From NCBI RefSeq assembly GCF_900129495.1, contig NZ_FQVX01000002.1:1219663-1283662 (forward strand): a stretch of DNA of 64,000 nucleotides. The letters run 5' to 3'. This stretch comes from Geodermatophilus nigrescens. GTDB taxonomy: Bacteria > Actinomycetota > Actinomycetes > Mycobacteriales > Geodermatophilaceae. Positions 26,421 through 35,120 of the stretch are shown piece by piece. The notes under the pieces are model-generated. The model did no database searches, had not been told where the DNA came from, and saw only the letters and a program-made list of their open reading frames with translations. A program made the position numbers and the translations under genes. Position 1 is the stretch's first letter. Every line of letters begins with the position of its first letter.

Positions 26421-26440
26421 CGTACTCCGCGCGGAGTACG
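26421..26440. repeat. Perfect 20-bp palindrome upstream of the ABC/two-component operon
   Basis: CGTACTCCGCGCGGAGTACG is a perfect inverted repeat with no loop. Its centre is about 77 bases upstream of the predicted transcription start of the operon, a normal position for an activator site. It lacks a following T-run and so is a poor terminator for DUF3046. Confidence 0.75.
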
Positions 26441-26461
26441 GCCGCCCCTCCGGGAGCGGGC

Positions 26462-26656
26462 TCAGCGCTCCTTGAGGGGCACGTCGAACTCCTCGCAGAT
26501 GGCCAGCCACACGCGGCGCACCGGCAGCCCGGCCTCGAGCGCCTCGACGGCGGTGCGCCCGCCGAGGACGGAGAAGACGTGGTCACGCGCCACGCTCTGC
26601 GCCCGCATCGACCCGAACCGCTCGTCGAGCCGGGACCAGAACTCCTGCAGGCGCAC
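26462..26656 (-). CDS. DUF3046 protein
   Basis: The 64-residue protein (MRLQEFWSRLDERFGSM, later RTAVEALEAGLPVRRVWLAI) is the conserved actinobacterial DUF3046, normally found next to recA. Its function is unknown. The GTG has TAGCGT 6 bases upstream, so it is probably leaderless. Here it is separated from recA by the 3.6-kb ABC/two-component operon. Confidence 0.9.
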   Translation of the reverse strand: MRLQEFWSRLDERFGSMRAQSVARDHVFSVLGGRTAVEALEAGLPVRRVWLAICEEFDVPLKER

Positions 26657-26662
26657 GCCCCG

Positions 26663-26668
26663 ACGCTA
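26663..26668 (-). promoter_or_regulatory. Leaderless -10 element of the DUF3046 gene
   Basis: TAGCGT on the minus strand ends 6 bases before the GTG and overlaps the stop codon region of the PH-domain gene. Confidence 0.55.
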
Positions 26669-27307
26669 GCGCGCGTCCGCGTCGGGGGTGGCGGCCGCGT
26701 GCCCGGCCAGGCCCGCCCGGAGCCGCCGCACGAGCGCGGCCGGGTCGTCGGCGGCCAGGCGCAGCTCGTCGACCGGCCGCCCACCGGTGCGCGCGAGCGG
26801 CAGCACCAGCGGCGTCCGCAGCTCGACGTCGACCTGGGTGGAGGCGACGACGGCGACCGACACCGCCCGCCGCCCGCCCTCCTCGGCGACGACGACGGTG
26901 CGCGAGCCCTCCACCGAGCGCCGCCGCACCCGGACCGCCGCGATCGCCTCCCACGGCACCCGCACGTCCACGGCGAAGCTGTTGCGCACGCGCAGCCCCT
27001 CGTCGTCGACGGTGTGCGGGTGGACGTGCATCCCCCCGAGCATGCCGAGCATCCACAGCAGCCCGTAGACGCCGACGACGAGCAGCGCCACGCGCGCCGC
27101 GGGCCACGGCAGCAACCAGTCGACCAGCGGGATCTCGACGGCCGACAGGACGACGAAGGTCCACAGCACCGGCGAGGCGGCCGAGACGTAGCCGAACGCC
27201 TCCGCGCCGGCCGGGACGTCGGGCCGGCGCGCCACCCAGCGCCCGAGGCTGCGCCAGGTGCCGAGCTCGAAGGCGACGGCGCGGCGCACGAGCCCCGCGG
27301 CGCTCAC
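26666..27307 (-). CDS. Membrane protein with PH-like domain
   Basis: The 213-residue protein has two hydrophobic helices (SPVLWTFVVLSAVEIPLVDW and ARVALLVVGVYGLLWMLGML, about residues 45-95). A soluble C-terminal half follows with alternating beta strands like a bacterial PH domain (VRVPWEAIAAVRVRRRSVEG, RTVVVAEEGGRRAVSVAV, TQVDVELRTPLVL). Function unknown. The GTG overlaps the MarR-gene stop by 4 bases, so it is cotranscribed with the regulator and may be its target. Confidence 0.75.
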   Translation of the reverse strand: MSAAGLVRRAVAFELGTWRSLGRWVARRPDVPAGAEAFGYVSAASPVLWTFVVLSAVEIPLVDWLLPWPAARVALLVVGVYGLLWMLGMLGGMHVHPHTVDDEGLRVRNSFAVDVRVPWEAIAAVRVRRRSVEGSRTVVVAEEGGRRAVSVAVVASTQVDVELRTPLVLPLARTGGRPVDELRLAADDPAALVRRLRAGLAGHAAATPDADAR

Positions 27308-27765
27308 GGGGTCTCCTCCGCGGCGCTGCCCGGGACCAGCGGCCGCAGCCGCTCCAGGACGTCGTCGAGGGCGGACACCAGCGCGTCGAGCCGGTCGGGC
27401 GGCAGCCCGCCGAACAGCTGGCCGGCGAGCTCGGCCTGCCCGCGCCCGAGCTCGTCGAGCAGCTCCCGCCCGCGCGCGGTGGGCGTGACGAGGGTGGCCC
27501 GGCGGTCGTCGGGGTGGGGCTCGCGGGTGACCAGGCCTGCGGCGGCCAGCCCGTCGACCAGGCCGGTGACGTTGCGGGCGCTGACCCCGAGCGCGTCGGC
27601 CAGTGCGCGCTGGGTGCTCGGGCCGGCGGCGCGCAGGTGCCACAGCAGCGTCGTGCGGGCCACCGTCAGGCCGGAGGCGGCCAGCGAGGCCGTCATGTCC
27701 CGGCCGAGCAGGACGGTCAGCTCCAGCACCCGGTCGAGCGCGGCCACCCGGGCGTCGTCCGGCAT
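27304..27765 (-). CDS. MarR-family transcriptional regulator
   Basis: The 153-residue protein has the MarR winged helix: TTLLWHLRAAGPSTQRALADAL, the recognition helix SARNVTGLVDGLAAAGLV and the wing EPHPDDRRATLVTPT. The ATG is preceded by AGGGGG and, on the minus strand, TATCGT about 30 bases upstream. A CGTGAAG-n3-CTTCACG inverted repeat overlaps this -10, indicating autorepression. It probably also controls the divergent 36-residue peptide gene and the coupled PH-domain gene. Ligand unknown. Confidence 0.92.
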   Translation of the reverse strand: MPDDARVAALDRVLELTVLLGRDMTASLAASGLTVARTTLLWHLRAAGPSTQRALADALGVSARNVTGLVDGLAAAGLVTREPHPDDRRATLVTPTARGRELLDELGRGQAELAGQLFGGLPPDRLDALVSALDDVLERLRPLVPGSAAEETP

Positions 27766-27781
27766 CGTGAGCCCCCTACAC

Positions 27782-27798
27782 CGTGAAGTGGCTTCACG
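27782..27798. promoter_or_regulatory. Putative MarR operator
   Basis: CGTGAAG at 27782-27788 and CTTCACG at 27792-27798 form a 17-bp inverted repeat with a 3-base centre. It overlaps the marR -10 (TATCGT, 27796-27801) and lies in the -35 region of the divergent 36-aa gene. Confidence 0.75.
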
Positions 27799-27820
27799 AT
27801 AGCAGGACTAGGGTGAGGCC

Positions 27821-27931
27821 GTGTTCCCCACCACCGGCTCCGCCACCTGGGACACCGTCCTGGAGATCGGCATCGCGCTGTGCATGCTCGTGTCGCTGGT
27901 GCTGCTCTGGCGCGGGATGCGCGGCCGCTGA
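27821..27931 (+). CDS. 36-residue single-pass membrane peptide
   Basis: GTG at 27821 opens a 36-codon frame ending TGA at 27929. It starts MFPTTGSATWDTVLEIG, then a hydrophobic helix of about 18 residues (IALCMLVSLVLLW) and a basic end RGMRGR: one membrane-spanning segment with a positive C terminus, so N-out/C-in. TAGGGT lies at 27809-27814, exactly 6 bases before the GTG, and matches the gluA and PfkB-gene leaderless promoters. A MarR operator lies just upstream. The frame is too short for routine gene finders. Function unknown; a regulatory or accessory membrane peptide is plausible. Confidence 0.65.
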   Translation: MFPTTGSATWDTVLEIGIALCMLVSLVLLWRGMRGR

Positions 27932-27935
27932 GGCG

Positions 27936-29192
27936 TCAGCGGCGCAGCGCCCAGACCAGGGCCAGCGGCAGCACCAGGGCCGCCGAGACGCCGGCCACCA
28001 GGCCGAAGCCGCCGGCCGCCAGCAGCGGCCCGCCGGCCGCCCCCGCGACGGCGGCGCCGAGCCCCATGAGCAGGTCCGTGCCGCCCTGCGCGGCGGGCCG
28101 CGTGGCCGCGGGCACCGACTCGGTGACCAGCGTGGAGCCCGCGATCAGCCCGCAGGACCAGCCGAGGCCGAGCAGCAGCAGCCCCACGCCGAGCCGGCCC
28201 GCGGCCTCCGGCGGGGCGGTGCCCGCGATCGCCGCGGCGGCCAGCAGCAGCATCCCGCCCGCGGCCACGGTCGCCCGGCGTCCGGCCCGGTCGGCGAGCC
28301 AGCCGACGAGCGGGGAGAACAGGTACATCCCGGCCACGTGCACGCTGATCACCACGCCGACGAGGCGCAGCGTCGTCGCGTCGTCGTGCCCACCCGCGTG
28401 CCCCATGTGCACCGGCGTCATGACCATGACGCCGACCATCACGGAGTGGGCCACGACGACGGCGACCACGCCGAGCCGCCCGTCGGCCGAGGCCCACACC
28501 TCCCGCAGTGCCGCCCGGGTGCGCCCGCGGTTGCCGGCCGGCCGCGCGCCGTCGCCGCCCGCCAGCCGCCGCGACAGGAGCAGCGGGTCGGGACGCAGCA
28601 GGGCCAGCAGGACCGCCGCGACGACGGCGAACCCCACCGCCGACACCACGAAGCCGCCGCCGAGCTCCGGCAGGCCGACCGCGCGCCCCAGCGCGGCGCC
28701 GGGCGCGGCGAGGTTCGGGCCGAGGACCGAGCCGACCGTCGTCGCCCAGACCACCAGCGACAGGTCGCGGCCGCGGCGCTCCGGCGTCGCGAGGTCGGCG
28801 GCGGCGTAGCGCGCCTGCAGGCCGCACGCGGTGGAGGCGCCGAAGGCGAACAGCCCGGCGAGCAGCAGCGGCAGCGACGACAGCGCCGCGGCGAGCACGG
28901 TGACCAGCGCACCGGCGACGGCGACGGCGTAGCCGGCGGCGAGCCCCGCGCGCCGGCCGGCCCGGTCGGACAGCCGGGCCAGCGGGACGGCGAGCACCGC
29001 GGCGCCGAGGACGCCGGCGGTCTGCCCGAGGCCGGCCGCGGCGTCGCTGCCGGCGACCTCCCGGGCGAGCAGTCCGCCGATGGTGATCCCGACGGTGACG
29101 CCCAGGCCCGCGAGTGCCACGGCGCCGGACAGGACGCCGACGGTGCGCCGCTGGACCCGCGCGACGTCGGGCGCCGCCTGCTGCGTCGTCAC
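27936..29192 (-). CDS. Major facilitator superfamily transporter
   Basis: The 418-residue protein has 12 predicted membrane segments with the MFS motif LARLSDRAGRRAGLAAGY between helices 2 and 3 and the repeated WLADRAGRRATVAAGG in the second half. This marks a two-domain drug/metabolite transporter. A His-rich cytoplasmic/periplasmic loop (HMGHAGGHDDA) is unusual. The GTG starts 7 bases after the acyl-CoA dehydrogenase stop, so both are likely one transcript. The substrate is not predictable. Confidence 0.9.
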   Translation of the reverse strand: MTTQQAAPDVARVQRRTVGVLSGAVALAGLGVTVGITIGGLLAREVAGSDAAAGLGQTAGVLGAAVLAVPLARLSDRAGRRAGLAAGYAVAVAGALVTVLAAALSSLPLLLAGLFAFGASTACGLQARYAAADLATPERRGRDLSLVVWATTVGSVLGPNLAAPGAALGRAVGLPELGGGFVVSAVGFAVVAAVLLALLRPDPLLLSRRLAGGDGARPAGNRGRTRAALREVWASADGRLGVVAVVVAHSVMVGVMVMTPVHMGHAGGHDDATTLRLVGVVISVHVAGMYLFSPLVGWLADRAGRRATVAAGGMLLLAAAAIAGTAPPEAAGRLGVGLLLLGLGWSCGLIAGSTLVTESVPAATRPAAQGGTDLLMGLGAAVAGAAGGPLLAAGGFGLVAGVSAALVLPLALVWALRR

Positions 29193-29199
29193 CGGCCCG

Positions 29200-30345
29200 T
29201 CACAGCCCCAGCGACCGGCCGATGATCTCGCGCATGATCTCGTTCGTGCCGCCGTAGATCGACTGCACGCGGGCGTCGCGCCAGGCCCGGGACACCGGGT
29301 ACTCGTCCATGTAGCCGTAGCCGCCGTGCAGCTGCAGGCAGCGGTCGGCCACCTTGTTCTGCAGCTCGGTCGTCCAGTACTTGGCCATCGCCGCGTCGAC
29401 GGCGGTCAGCTCCCCGGCGCCGAGCTGGCGGACGCACTCGTCGACGAAGGTGCGCGCGATCGTCGTCTCGGTGGTGAGCTCGGCGAGCACGAAGCGGCTG
29501 TGCTGGAAGCTGCCGACCGGCCGGCCGAACGCCGTCCGGCCGGTCACGTACTCGCGGGTCTGCGCGAGCACCGTCTCGCAGGCGGCGACCGCGCCGACGG
29601 CGATCGACAGCCGCTCCTGCGGCAGGTTCTCCATGAGGTGGGCGAAGCCGCGGTTCTCGGTGCCGAGCAGGTTGTCGGCGGGGACGCGGACCTCGTCGAA
29701 GAACAGCTCGGCGGTGTCCTGCGCCTTGAGGCCCACCTTGTCCAGGTTGCGGCCGCGGGTGAAGCCGGGCATGCCGCGCTCGACGACGAGCAGGCTGGTG
29801 CCCTTCGCGCCGGGGGCGTCGGGGTCGGTGCGCGCCACCACGATCACCAGGTCGGCGTTGATCCCGTTGGTGATGAACGTCTTGGCGCCGCTGAGCACCC
29901 ACTCGTCGCCGTCGCGGCGGGCGGTGGTGCGGATGGCCTGCAGGTCGCTTCCGGTGCCGGGCTCGGTCATCGCGATGGCGGTGATCAGCTCGCCGCGGCA
30001 GAAGCCGGGCAGCCAGCGCTGCGCCTGCTCCTCGGTGCACAGGTCGCGCAGGTAGGGGGCGACGACGTCGTTGTGCAGGCCGAAGCCGAGGCCGCTGGCG
30101 CCGATGCGCGTGACCTCCTCGTCGAGGACGGCGTTGTAGCGGAAGTCGCGCACCCCGCCGCCGCCGTACCGCTCGTCGACGTCGAAGCCGAGCAGGCCCT
30201 GCTCCCCGCCGGAGAGCCAGACCTCGCGCGGCACGATCCCGTCGCGCTCCCACTGGCCGTGGAAGGGGGCGACGTTCTTCTCCAGCCACGTGCGGACCGT
30301 CTGCCGGAAGTCCTCGTGGTCGGCCTCGTAGAGGGAGGAGCGCAT
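29200..30345 (-). CDS. Acyl-CoA dehydrogenase
   Basis: The 381-residue FAD enzyme would introduce the alpha-beta double bond in an acyl-CoA. Motifs: ITAIAMTEPGTGSDLQAI (FAD/substrate), WVLSGAKTFITNG, and the C-terminal LHGGYGYMDEYPVSRAWRD with IYGGTNEIMREIIGRSL. The catalytic base region YGGTNEIM is intact. Its length is typical. The ATG at 30345 fits a CACACT hexamer 7 bases upstream on the minus strand. It is divergent from lhr with 101 bases between. Substrate chain length cannot be inferred. Confidence 0.94.
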   Translation of the reverse strand: MRSSLYEADHEDFRQTVRTWLEKNVAPFHGQWERDGIVPREVWLSGGEQGLLGFDVDERYGGGGVRDFRYNAVLDEEVTRIGASGLGFGLHNDVVAPYLRDLCTEEQAQRWLPGFCRGELITAIAMTEPGTGSDLQAIRTTARRDGDEWVLSGAKTFITNGINADLVIVVARTDPDAPGAKGTSLLVVERGMPGFTRGRNLDKVGLKAQDTAELFFDEVRVPADNLLGTENRGFAHLMENLPQERLSIAVGAVAACETVLAQTREYVTGRTAFGRPVGSFQHSRFVLAELTTETTIARTFVDECVRQLGAGELTAVDAAMAKYWTTELQNKVADRCLQLHGGYGYMDEYPVSRAWRDARVQSIYGGTNEIMREIIGRSLGL

Positions 30346-30434
30346 GCCCGGCAGTGTGCCGCACGCCACCCTCCGTCCGGGCGACCCTCCGCCCGCGGCG
30401 TACGCGCAGGCCAGCGGACTGTCGTACCCGCGGG

Positions 30435-30440
30435 GACACT
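30435..30440 (+). promoter_or_regulatory. Leaderless -10-like element of lhr
   Basis: GACACT (within CGGGGACACT) ends 6 bases before the lhr GTG. No Shine-Dalgarno. The same string precedes the DUF349 gene and nei. Confidence 0.5.
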
Positions 30441-30446
30441 GGGGAC

Positions 30447-33400
30447 GTGCCCGCTCTCGACCGGTTCTCCGCGCCCACCCGGGCCTGGTTCACGGGCGCG
30501 TTCGCCGAGCCCACGGCCGCCCAGGAGGGCGCCTGGCAGGCCATCAGCAGCGGCGGGCACGCCCTCGTCGTCGCCCCCACCGGCTCGGGCAAGACGCTGG
30601 CGGCCTTCCTCTGGTCGCTCGACCGGCTCACCAGCACCGCACCGGCCGACGAGAGCCGGCGCTGCCGCGTGCTCTACGTGTCCCCGCTCAAGGCGCTGGC
30701 GGTCGACGTCGAGCGCAACCTGCGGGCGCCGCTGGCCGGCATCGGGCAGGCCGCGATGCGCCTGGGCCTCCCCCGGCCGGAGATCACCGTCGGCATCCGC
30801 TCCGGCGACACCCCGGCCGACGAGCGGCGGGCCTTCACCCGGCGGCCCACCGACATCCTCATCACCACGCCCGAGTCGCTGTTCCTCATGCTCACGAGCT
30901 CGGCGCGGGAGGCGCTGCGCGGCGTCGAGACGGTGATCGTCGACGAGGTGCACGCCGTCACCGACAGCAAGCGCGGCGCGCACATGGCCGTCTCCCTCGA
31001 CCGGCTCGACGAGCTGCTCGACCGCCCGGCGCAGCGGATCGGCCTCTCGGCCACCGTGCGGCCCATCGAGGAGGTGGCCACCTTCCTCGCCGGCGGCCGG
31101 CCCGTGGAGGTCGTGCAGCCGCCGTCGGTCAAGCAGTGGGACCTCTCGGTCGTCGTGCCGGTCGAGGACATGAGCCAGCTGGGCCAGCCCACCGGCGAGC
31201 TGGAGGGCTCGGCCGCGGGTGACCAGCCGCGGACGTCGATCTGGCCGGCGGTCGAGGAGCGGGTGCTCGACCTGGTCGAGGCCCACCGCAGCACCATCGT
31301 CTTCGCCAACTCCCGCCGGCTGGCCGAGCGGCTGACCAGCCGGCTCAACGAGATGGCCTTCGAGCGGGTCACCGGGGAGCCGGTCCCGCCCGGCACCAAC
31401 GCCGCGGCGCTCATGGCGCAGGCCGGCTCCGGCGGCGGCGTCCCCGAGGGCGTGCGGCCGGTCGCCGCGGCGCACCACGGCTCGGTGTCCCGCGAGCAGC
31501 GCGCCGTCGTCGAGGAGGCGCTGAAGTCCGGGCAGCTCCCGGCGGTCGTGGCGACGTCGTCACTCGAGCTCGGCATCGACATGGGCGCGGTCGACCTCGT
31601 CGTCCAGGTCGAGGCGCCGCCCACCGTGGCCGCCGGCCTGCAGCGGGTGGGCCGCGCCGGGCACCAGGTCGGCGCGGTCAGCCGCGGCGTGCTGTTCCCC
31701 AAGTACCGCGGCGACCTCGTGCAGTGCGCGCTGGTCGCCGAGCGGATGAAGGCCGGCGCGATCGAGTCGATCCGCTACCTGCGCAACCCGCTCGACGTGC
31801 TCGCCCAGCAGATCGTGGCGATCGTGTCGGAGGGCCCGCGCACGGTGGAGGAGGTCGGCGCGCTGCTGCGCCGGTCGGCGCCCTTCTCCGGCCTGCCCGA
31901 CTCCGCGCTGCACGCCGTGCTCGACATGCTCGCCGGCCGCTACCCCTCCGACGCGTTCGCCGAGCTGCGGCCACGGCTGACCTGGGACCGGGTCACCGAC
32001 ACCCTCACCGCCCGCAACGGCGCGCAACGGCTGGCGGTCACCAGCGGCGGCACGATCCCCGACCGCGGGCTGTTCGGCGTCTTCCTCGTCGGCGGCGAGG
32101 GCTCCGGCGGGCGCCGCGTCGGTGAGCTCGACGAGGAGATGGTCTACGAGTCGCGGGTGGGCGACGTCTTCCTCCTCGGCTCGTCGTCGTGGCGGATCGA
32201 GGAGATCACCCACGACCGGGTGCTCGTCTCCCCCGCTCCCGGCCAGCCCGGGAAGATGCCGTTCTGGCACGGCGACGCCCCCGGCCGGCCGCTGGAGCTC
32301 GGCCGCGCGCTCGGTGCCTTCCTCCGCGAGGTCGGATCGGCGACGCCGGAGCGGGGCCGCGAGCGGGCGCAGGCCGCGGGCCTCGACGACTGGGGCGCGG
32401 CCAACCTGCTCGCCTACCTGGCCGAGCAGAAGGCGGCCACCGGCCATCTGCCCGACGACCGGACACTCCTGGTCGAGCGGTTCCGCGACGAGCTCGGCGA
32501 CTGGCGGCTGGTCGTGCACTCCCCCTTCGGCGCGCAGGTCAACGCCCCGTGGGCGCTGGTGCTCGCGGCGAGGCTGCGGGAGCGCTACGGCGTTGACGTC
32601 GCCTCCATGCACTCCGACGACGGCATCGTGCTGCGGCTGCCCGACACCACCGGCGAGCCGCCCGAGGCCGACCTCGCCGTCCTCGACCCCGACGACGTCG
32701 AGCGGGAGGTGACCGCCGAGGTCGGCAGCTCGGCGCTGTTCGCCAGCCGGTTCCGCGAGTGCGCCGCCCGCGCGCTGCTGCTCCCCCGCCGCGACCCGCG
32801 CCGGCGCACCCCGCTGTGGCAGCAGCGCCAGCGCGCCGCCCAGCTGCTCAGCGTGGCCAGCGAGTTCTCCAGCTTCCCCATCACGCTCGAGGCCGCCCGC
32901 GAGGTGCTGCAGGACGTCTACGACGTGCCCGGCCTGGTCGAGCTGATGCGCGACGTCCGCTCCCGGCGGGTGCGCGTGGTCGACGTGCAGACCCAGGCCG
33001 CGAGTCCCTTCGCCCAGTCGCTGCTGTTCGGCTACGTCGGGCAGTTCCTCTACGAGGGCGACGCCCCGCTGGCCGAGCGCCGCGCGCAGGCGCTGGCCCT
33101 GGACACCGGCCTGCTCGCCGAGCTGCTGGGCCGCTCGGAGCTCCGCGAGCTGCTCGACGCCGAGGCGCTGGCCGAGGTGGAGCGGGAGCTGCAGCGGCTG
33201 CCGGCCGAGCGGCACCCCCGCGACGTCGACGGCGCCTCCGACCTGCTCCGCGGCCTGGGCGACCTCACCCCGGCCGAGGCGGCGCTGCGCGGCGTCCCGG
33301 CGGAGTGGCTGGCGGAGCTGGTGGCCTCGCGGCGGGCGATCGTCGTGCGGATCGCCGGCGAGGAGCGGCACGTCGCCATCGAGGACGCCGGCCGGCTGCG

Positions 33401-35051
33401 CGACGCGCTGGGCACCGCGCTGCCCGTCGGCGTCCCGGAGGCCTTCACCGAGCCGGTCGCCGACCCGCTGGGCGACCTCGTCGGCCGCTACGCCCGCACG
33501 CACGGCCCGTTCCAGCCCACCGAGGTGGCCACCCGCCTGGGCCTCGGCGTCGCGGTCGTCACCGCCACGCTGCAGCGGCTGGTCGGCACCGGCCGGCTGG
33601 TCACCGGCGAGTTCCGGCCCGGCGGCACCGGGCAGGAGTGGTGCGACGCCGAGGTGCTGCGCTCGGTGCGCCGCCGCAGCCTGGCCAAGCTGCGCCAGGA
33701 GGTCGAGCCGGTGCCGATCGGCACGCTGGCCCGCTTCACCCCGTCCTGGCAGTCGGTCGGCAGCCGGATGCGCGGCGTCGACGGCGTCCTCGCGGTGGTC
33801 GAGCAGCTGGCCGGGGCGCTGGTGCCGGCCAGCGCGCTGGAGTCGCTGGTGCTGCCGTCCCGGGTGCGCGACTACCGCCCCGCGATGCTCGACGAGCTCA
33901 CCAGCGCCGGCGAGGTGCTGTGGGCCGGCGCCGGCGGACTGCCCGGCGGCGACGGCTGGGTGAGCCTCGTGCCCGCCGACCTCGCGCCGCTGCTGCTGCC
34001 CGACCCGGTGGAGCTACCGGAGGAGGGCGGCGTCGGGTTCGCCGTCCTCGAGCAGCTCTCGGCCGGGCAGGCGGTGTTCTTCCGCGGCCTGTCCGATCTG
34101 GTCGGCGCCACCGACGACACGGCGCTCGCCGACGTCGTGTGGGACCTGGTGTGGGCCGGGCTGCTCACCAACGACACCCTCGCCCCGCTGCGCACCCGGC
34201 TGTCCGGGGGCGGCACGCACAAGCGCGCCCCGGCTCCCCCGCGCGCCCGGGTGGACCGCACCCGCTACGGCCGCCCGCGCCTGGGCCGCCCGGCGATGCC
34301 CACCCGCACCGGCCCGCCCACGGTCGCCGGCCGGTGGTCGCGTCTGCCCGAGCGCGAGCCCAACCCGACCCGGCGCACCACCGCCCGCGCCGAGGCGCTA
34401 CTCGAGCGGCACGGCGTGCTCACCCGCGGCGCGGTGATGGCCGAGCAGGTGCCCGGCGGGTTCTCCGCCGTCTACCCGGTGCTGCGCGCGTTCGAGGAGA
34501 ACAACCGGGCCCGCCGCGGCTACTTCGTCGAGACCCTGGGCGCCGCCCAGTTCGGCACGCCGGGCTCGGTCGACCGGCTGCGCGCCTTCGCCACCCCCGA
34601 CCGCGCGCCGGAGGGCGCGGTCGTGCTCGCCGCCACCGACCCGGCTAACGTGTACGGCGCGGCGCTGCCCTGGCCCGACCGCACCGGCCCGTCCGACGGC
34701 GAGTCGGCCGACCAGGTCGCAGTCGACGTCGGCGAGGGCACCGGCGGCGGGAAGCGGCCCACCGGGCACCGCGCCGGGCGCAAGGCCGGCGCGCTGGTGG
34801 TGCTGGTTGACGGCGACCTGGTGCTCTACGTGGAGCGCGGCGGCAAGACGCTGCTGTCGTGGACCGAGGACGAGCAGACGCTCAAGGAGGCGGCCACCGC
34901 GCTGTCGGGCGCCGTCGCCGCCGGGGCGCTGGGCCGCATGGTGGTGCAGAAGGCCGACGGCGCCTCGGTGCACCAGGACACCCCGCTGTCGTCGGCGCTG
35001 CAGGCCGCCGGCTTCGCGGCCACCCCGCGTGGGCTACGCCTGCGCGGCTGA
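30447..35051 (+). CDS. lhr: ATP-dependent helicase Lhr (DEAD/DEAH box)
   Basis: Lhr is a large 3'-5' DNA translocase/helicase, DNA-damage inducible in mycobacteria. The 1534-residue protein has Walker A APTGSGKT at residues 43-50, Ib TPES at about 141, the Walker B DEVH at 166-169, SAT at about 204, then GTSSLELGIDMGAVDL-type motif V and QRVGRAGHQ motif VI. A winged helix, a beta-barrel and the long Lhr-specific C-terminal half follow (EEVGALLRRSAPFSGLP, LPDTTGEPPEADL, RKAGALVVLVDGDLVLYVERGG). Its length agrees with mycobacterial Lhr. It is single-copy here, with GTG start and probably leaderless. Confidence 0.96.
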   Translation: MPALDRFSAPTRAWFTGAFAEPTAAQEGAWQAISSGGHALVVAPTGSGKTLAAFLWSLDRLTSTAPADESRRCRVLYVSPLKALAVDVERNLRAPLAGIGQAAMRLGLPRPEITVGIRSGDTPADERRAFTRRPTDILITTPESLFLMLTSSAREALRGVETVIVDEVHAVTDSKRGAHMAVSLDRLDELLDRPAQRIGLSATVRPIEEVATFLAGGRPVEVVQPPSVKQWDLSVVVPVEDMSQLGQPTGELEGSAAGDQPRTSIWPAVEERVLDLVEAHRSTIVFANSRRLAERLTSRLNEMAFERVTGEPVPPGTNAAALMAQAGSGGGVPEGVRPVAAAHHGSVSREQRAVVEEALKSGQLPAVVATSSLELGIDMGAVDLVVQVEAPPTVAAGLQRVGRAGHQVGAVSRGVLFPKYRGDLVQCALVAERMKAGAIESIRYLRNPLDVLAQQIVAIVSEGPRTVEEVGALLRRSAPFSGLPDSALHAVLDMLAGRYPSDAFAELRPRLTWDRVTDTLTARNGAQRLAVTSGGTIPDRGLFGVFLVGGEGSGGRRVGELDEEMVYESRVGDVFLLGSSSWRIEEITHDRVLVSPAPGQPGKMPFWHGDAPGRPLELGRALGAFLREVGSATPERGRERAQAAGLDDWGAANLLAYLAEQKAATGHLPDDRTLLVERFRDELGDWRLVVHSPFGAQVNAPWALVLAARLRERYGVDVASMHSDDGIVLRLPDTTGEPPEADLAVLDPDDVEREVTAEVGSSALFASRFRECAARALLLPRRDPRRRTPLWQQRQRAAQLLSVASEFSSFPITLEAAREVLQDVYDVPGLVELMRDVRSRRVRVVDVQTQAASPFAQSLLFGYVGQFLYEGDAPLAERRAQALALDTGLLAELLGRSELRELLDAEALAEVERELQRLPAERHPRDVDGASDLLRGLGDLTPAEAALRGVPAEWLAELVASRRAIVVRIAGEERHVAIEDAGRLRDALGTALPVGVPEAFTEPVADPLGDLVGRYARTHGPFQPTEVATRLGLGVAVVTATLQRLVGTGRLVTGEFRPGGTGQEWCDAEVLRSVRRRSLAKLRQEVEPVPIGTLARFTPSWQSVGSRMRGVDGVLAVVEQLAGALVPASALESLVLPSRVRDYRPAMLDELTSAGEVLWAGAGGLPGGDGWVSLVPADLAPLLLPDPVELPEEGGVGFAVLEQLSAGQAVFFRGLSDLVGATDDTALADVVWDLVWAGLLTNDTLAPLRTRLSGGGTHKRAPAPPRARVDRTRYGRPRLGRPAMPTRTGPPTVAGRWSRLPEREPNPTRRTTARAEALLERHGVLTRGAVMAEQVPGGFSAVYPVLRAFEENNRARRGYFVETLGAAQFGTPGSVDRLRAFATPDRAPEGAVVLAATDPANVYGAALPWPDRTGPSDGESADQVAVDVGEGTGGGKRPTGHRAGRKAGALVVLVDGDLVLYVERGGKTLLSWTEDEQTLKEAATALSGAVAAGALGRMVVQKADGASVHQDTPLSSALQAAGFAATPRGLRLRG

Positions 35052-35120
35052 GCTGGGGCCGGTGCGCGCGGGACGCGTACCGTGGACCGTCGCAGTACGT
35101 GAGGGATGAGGGATACAGAC

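Noticed and set aside
26421..26440. The palindrome as a terminator of DUF3046
   Set aside because: It has no loop and no T-run, and it lies at a good distance for an upstream operator of the ABC operon.
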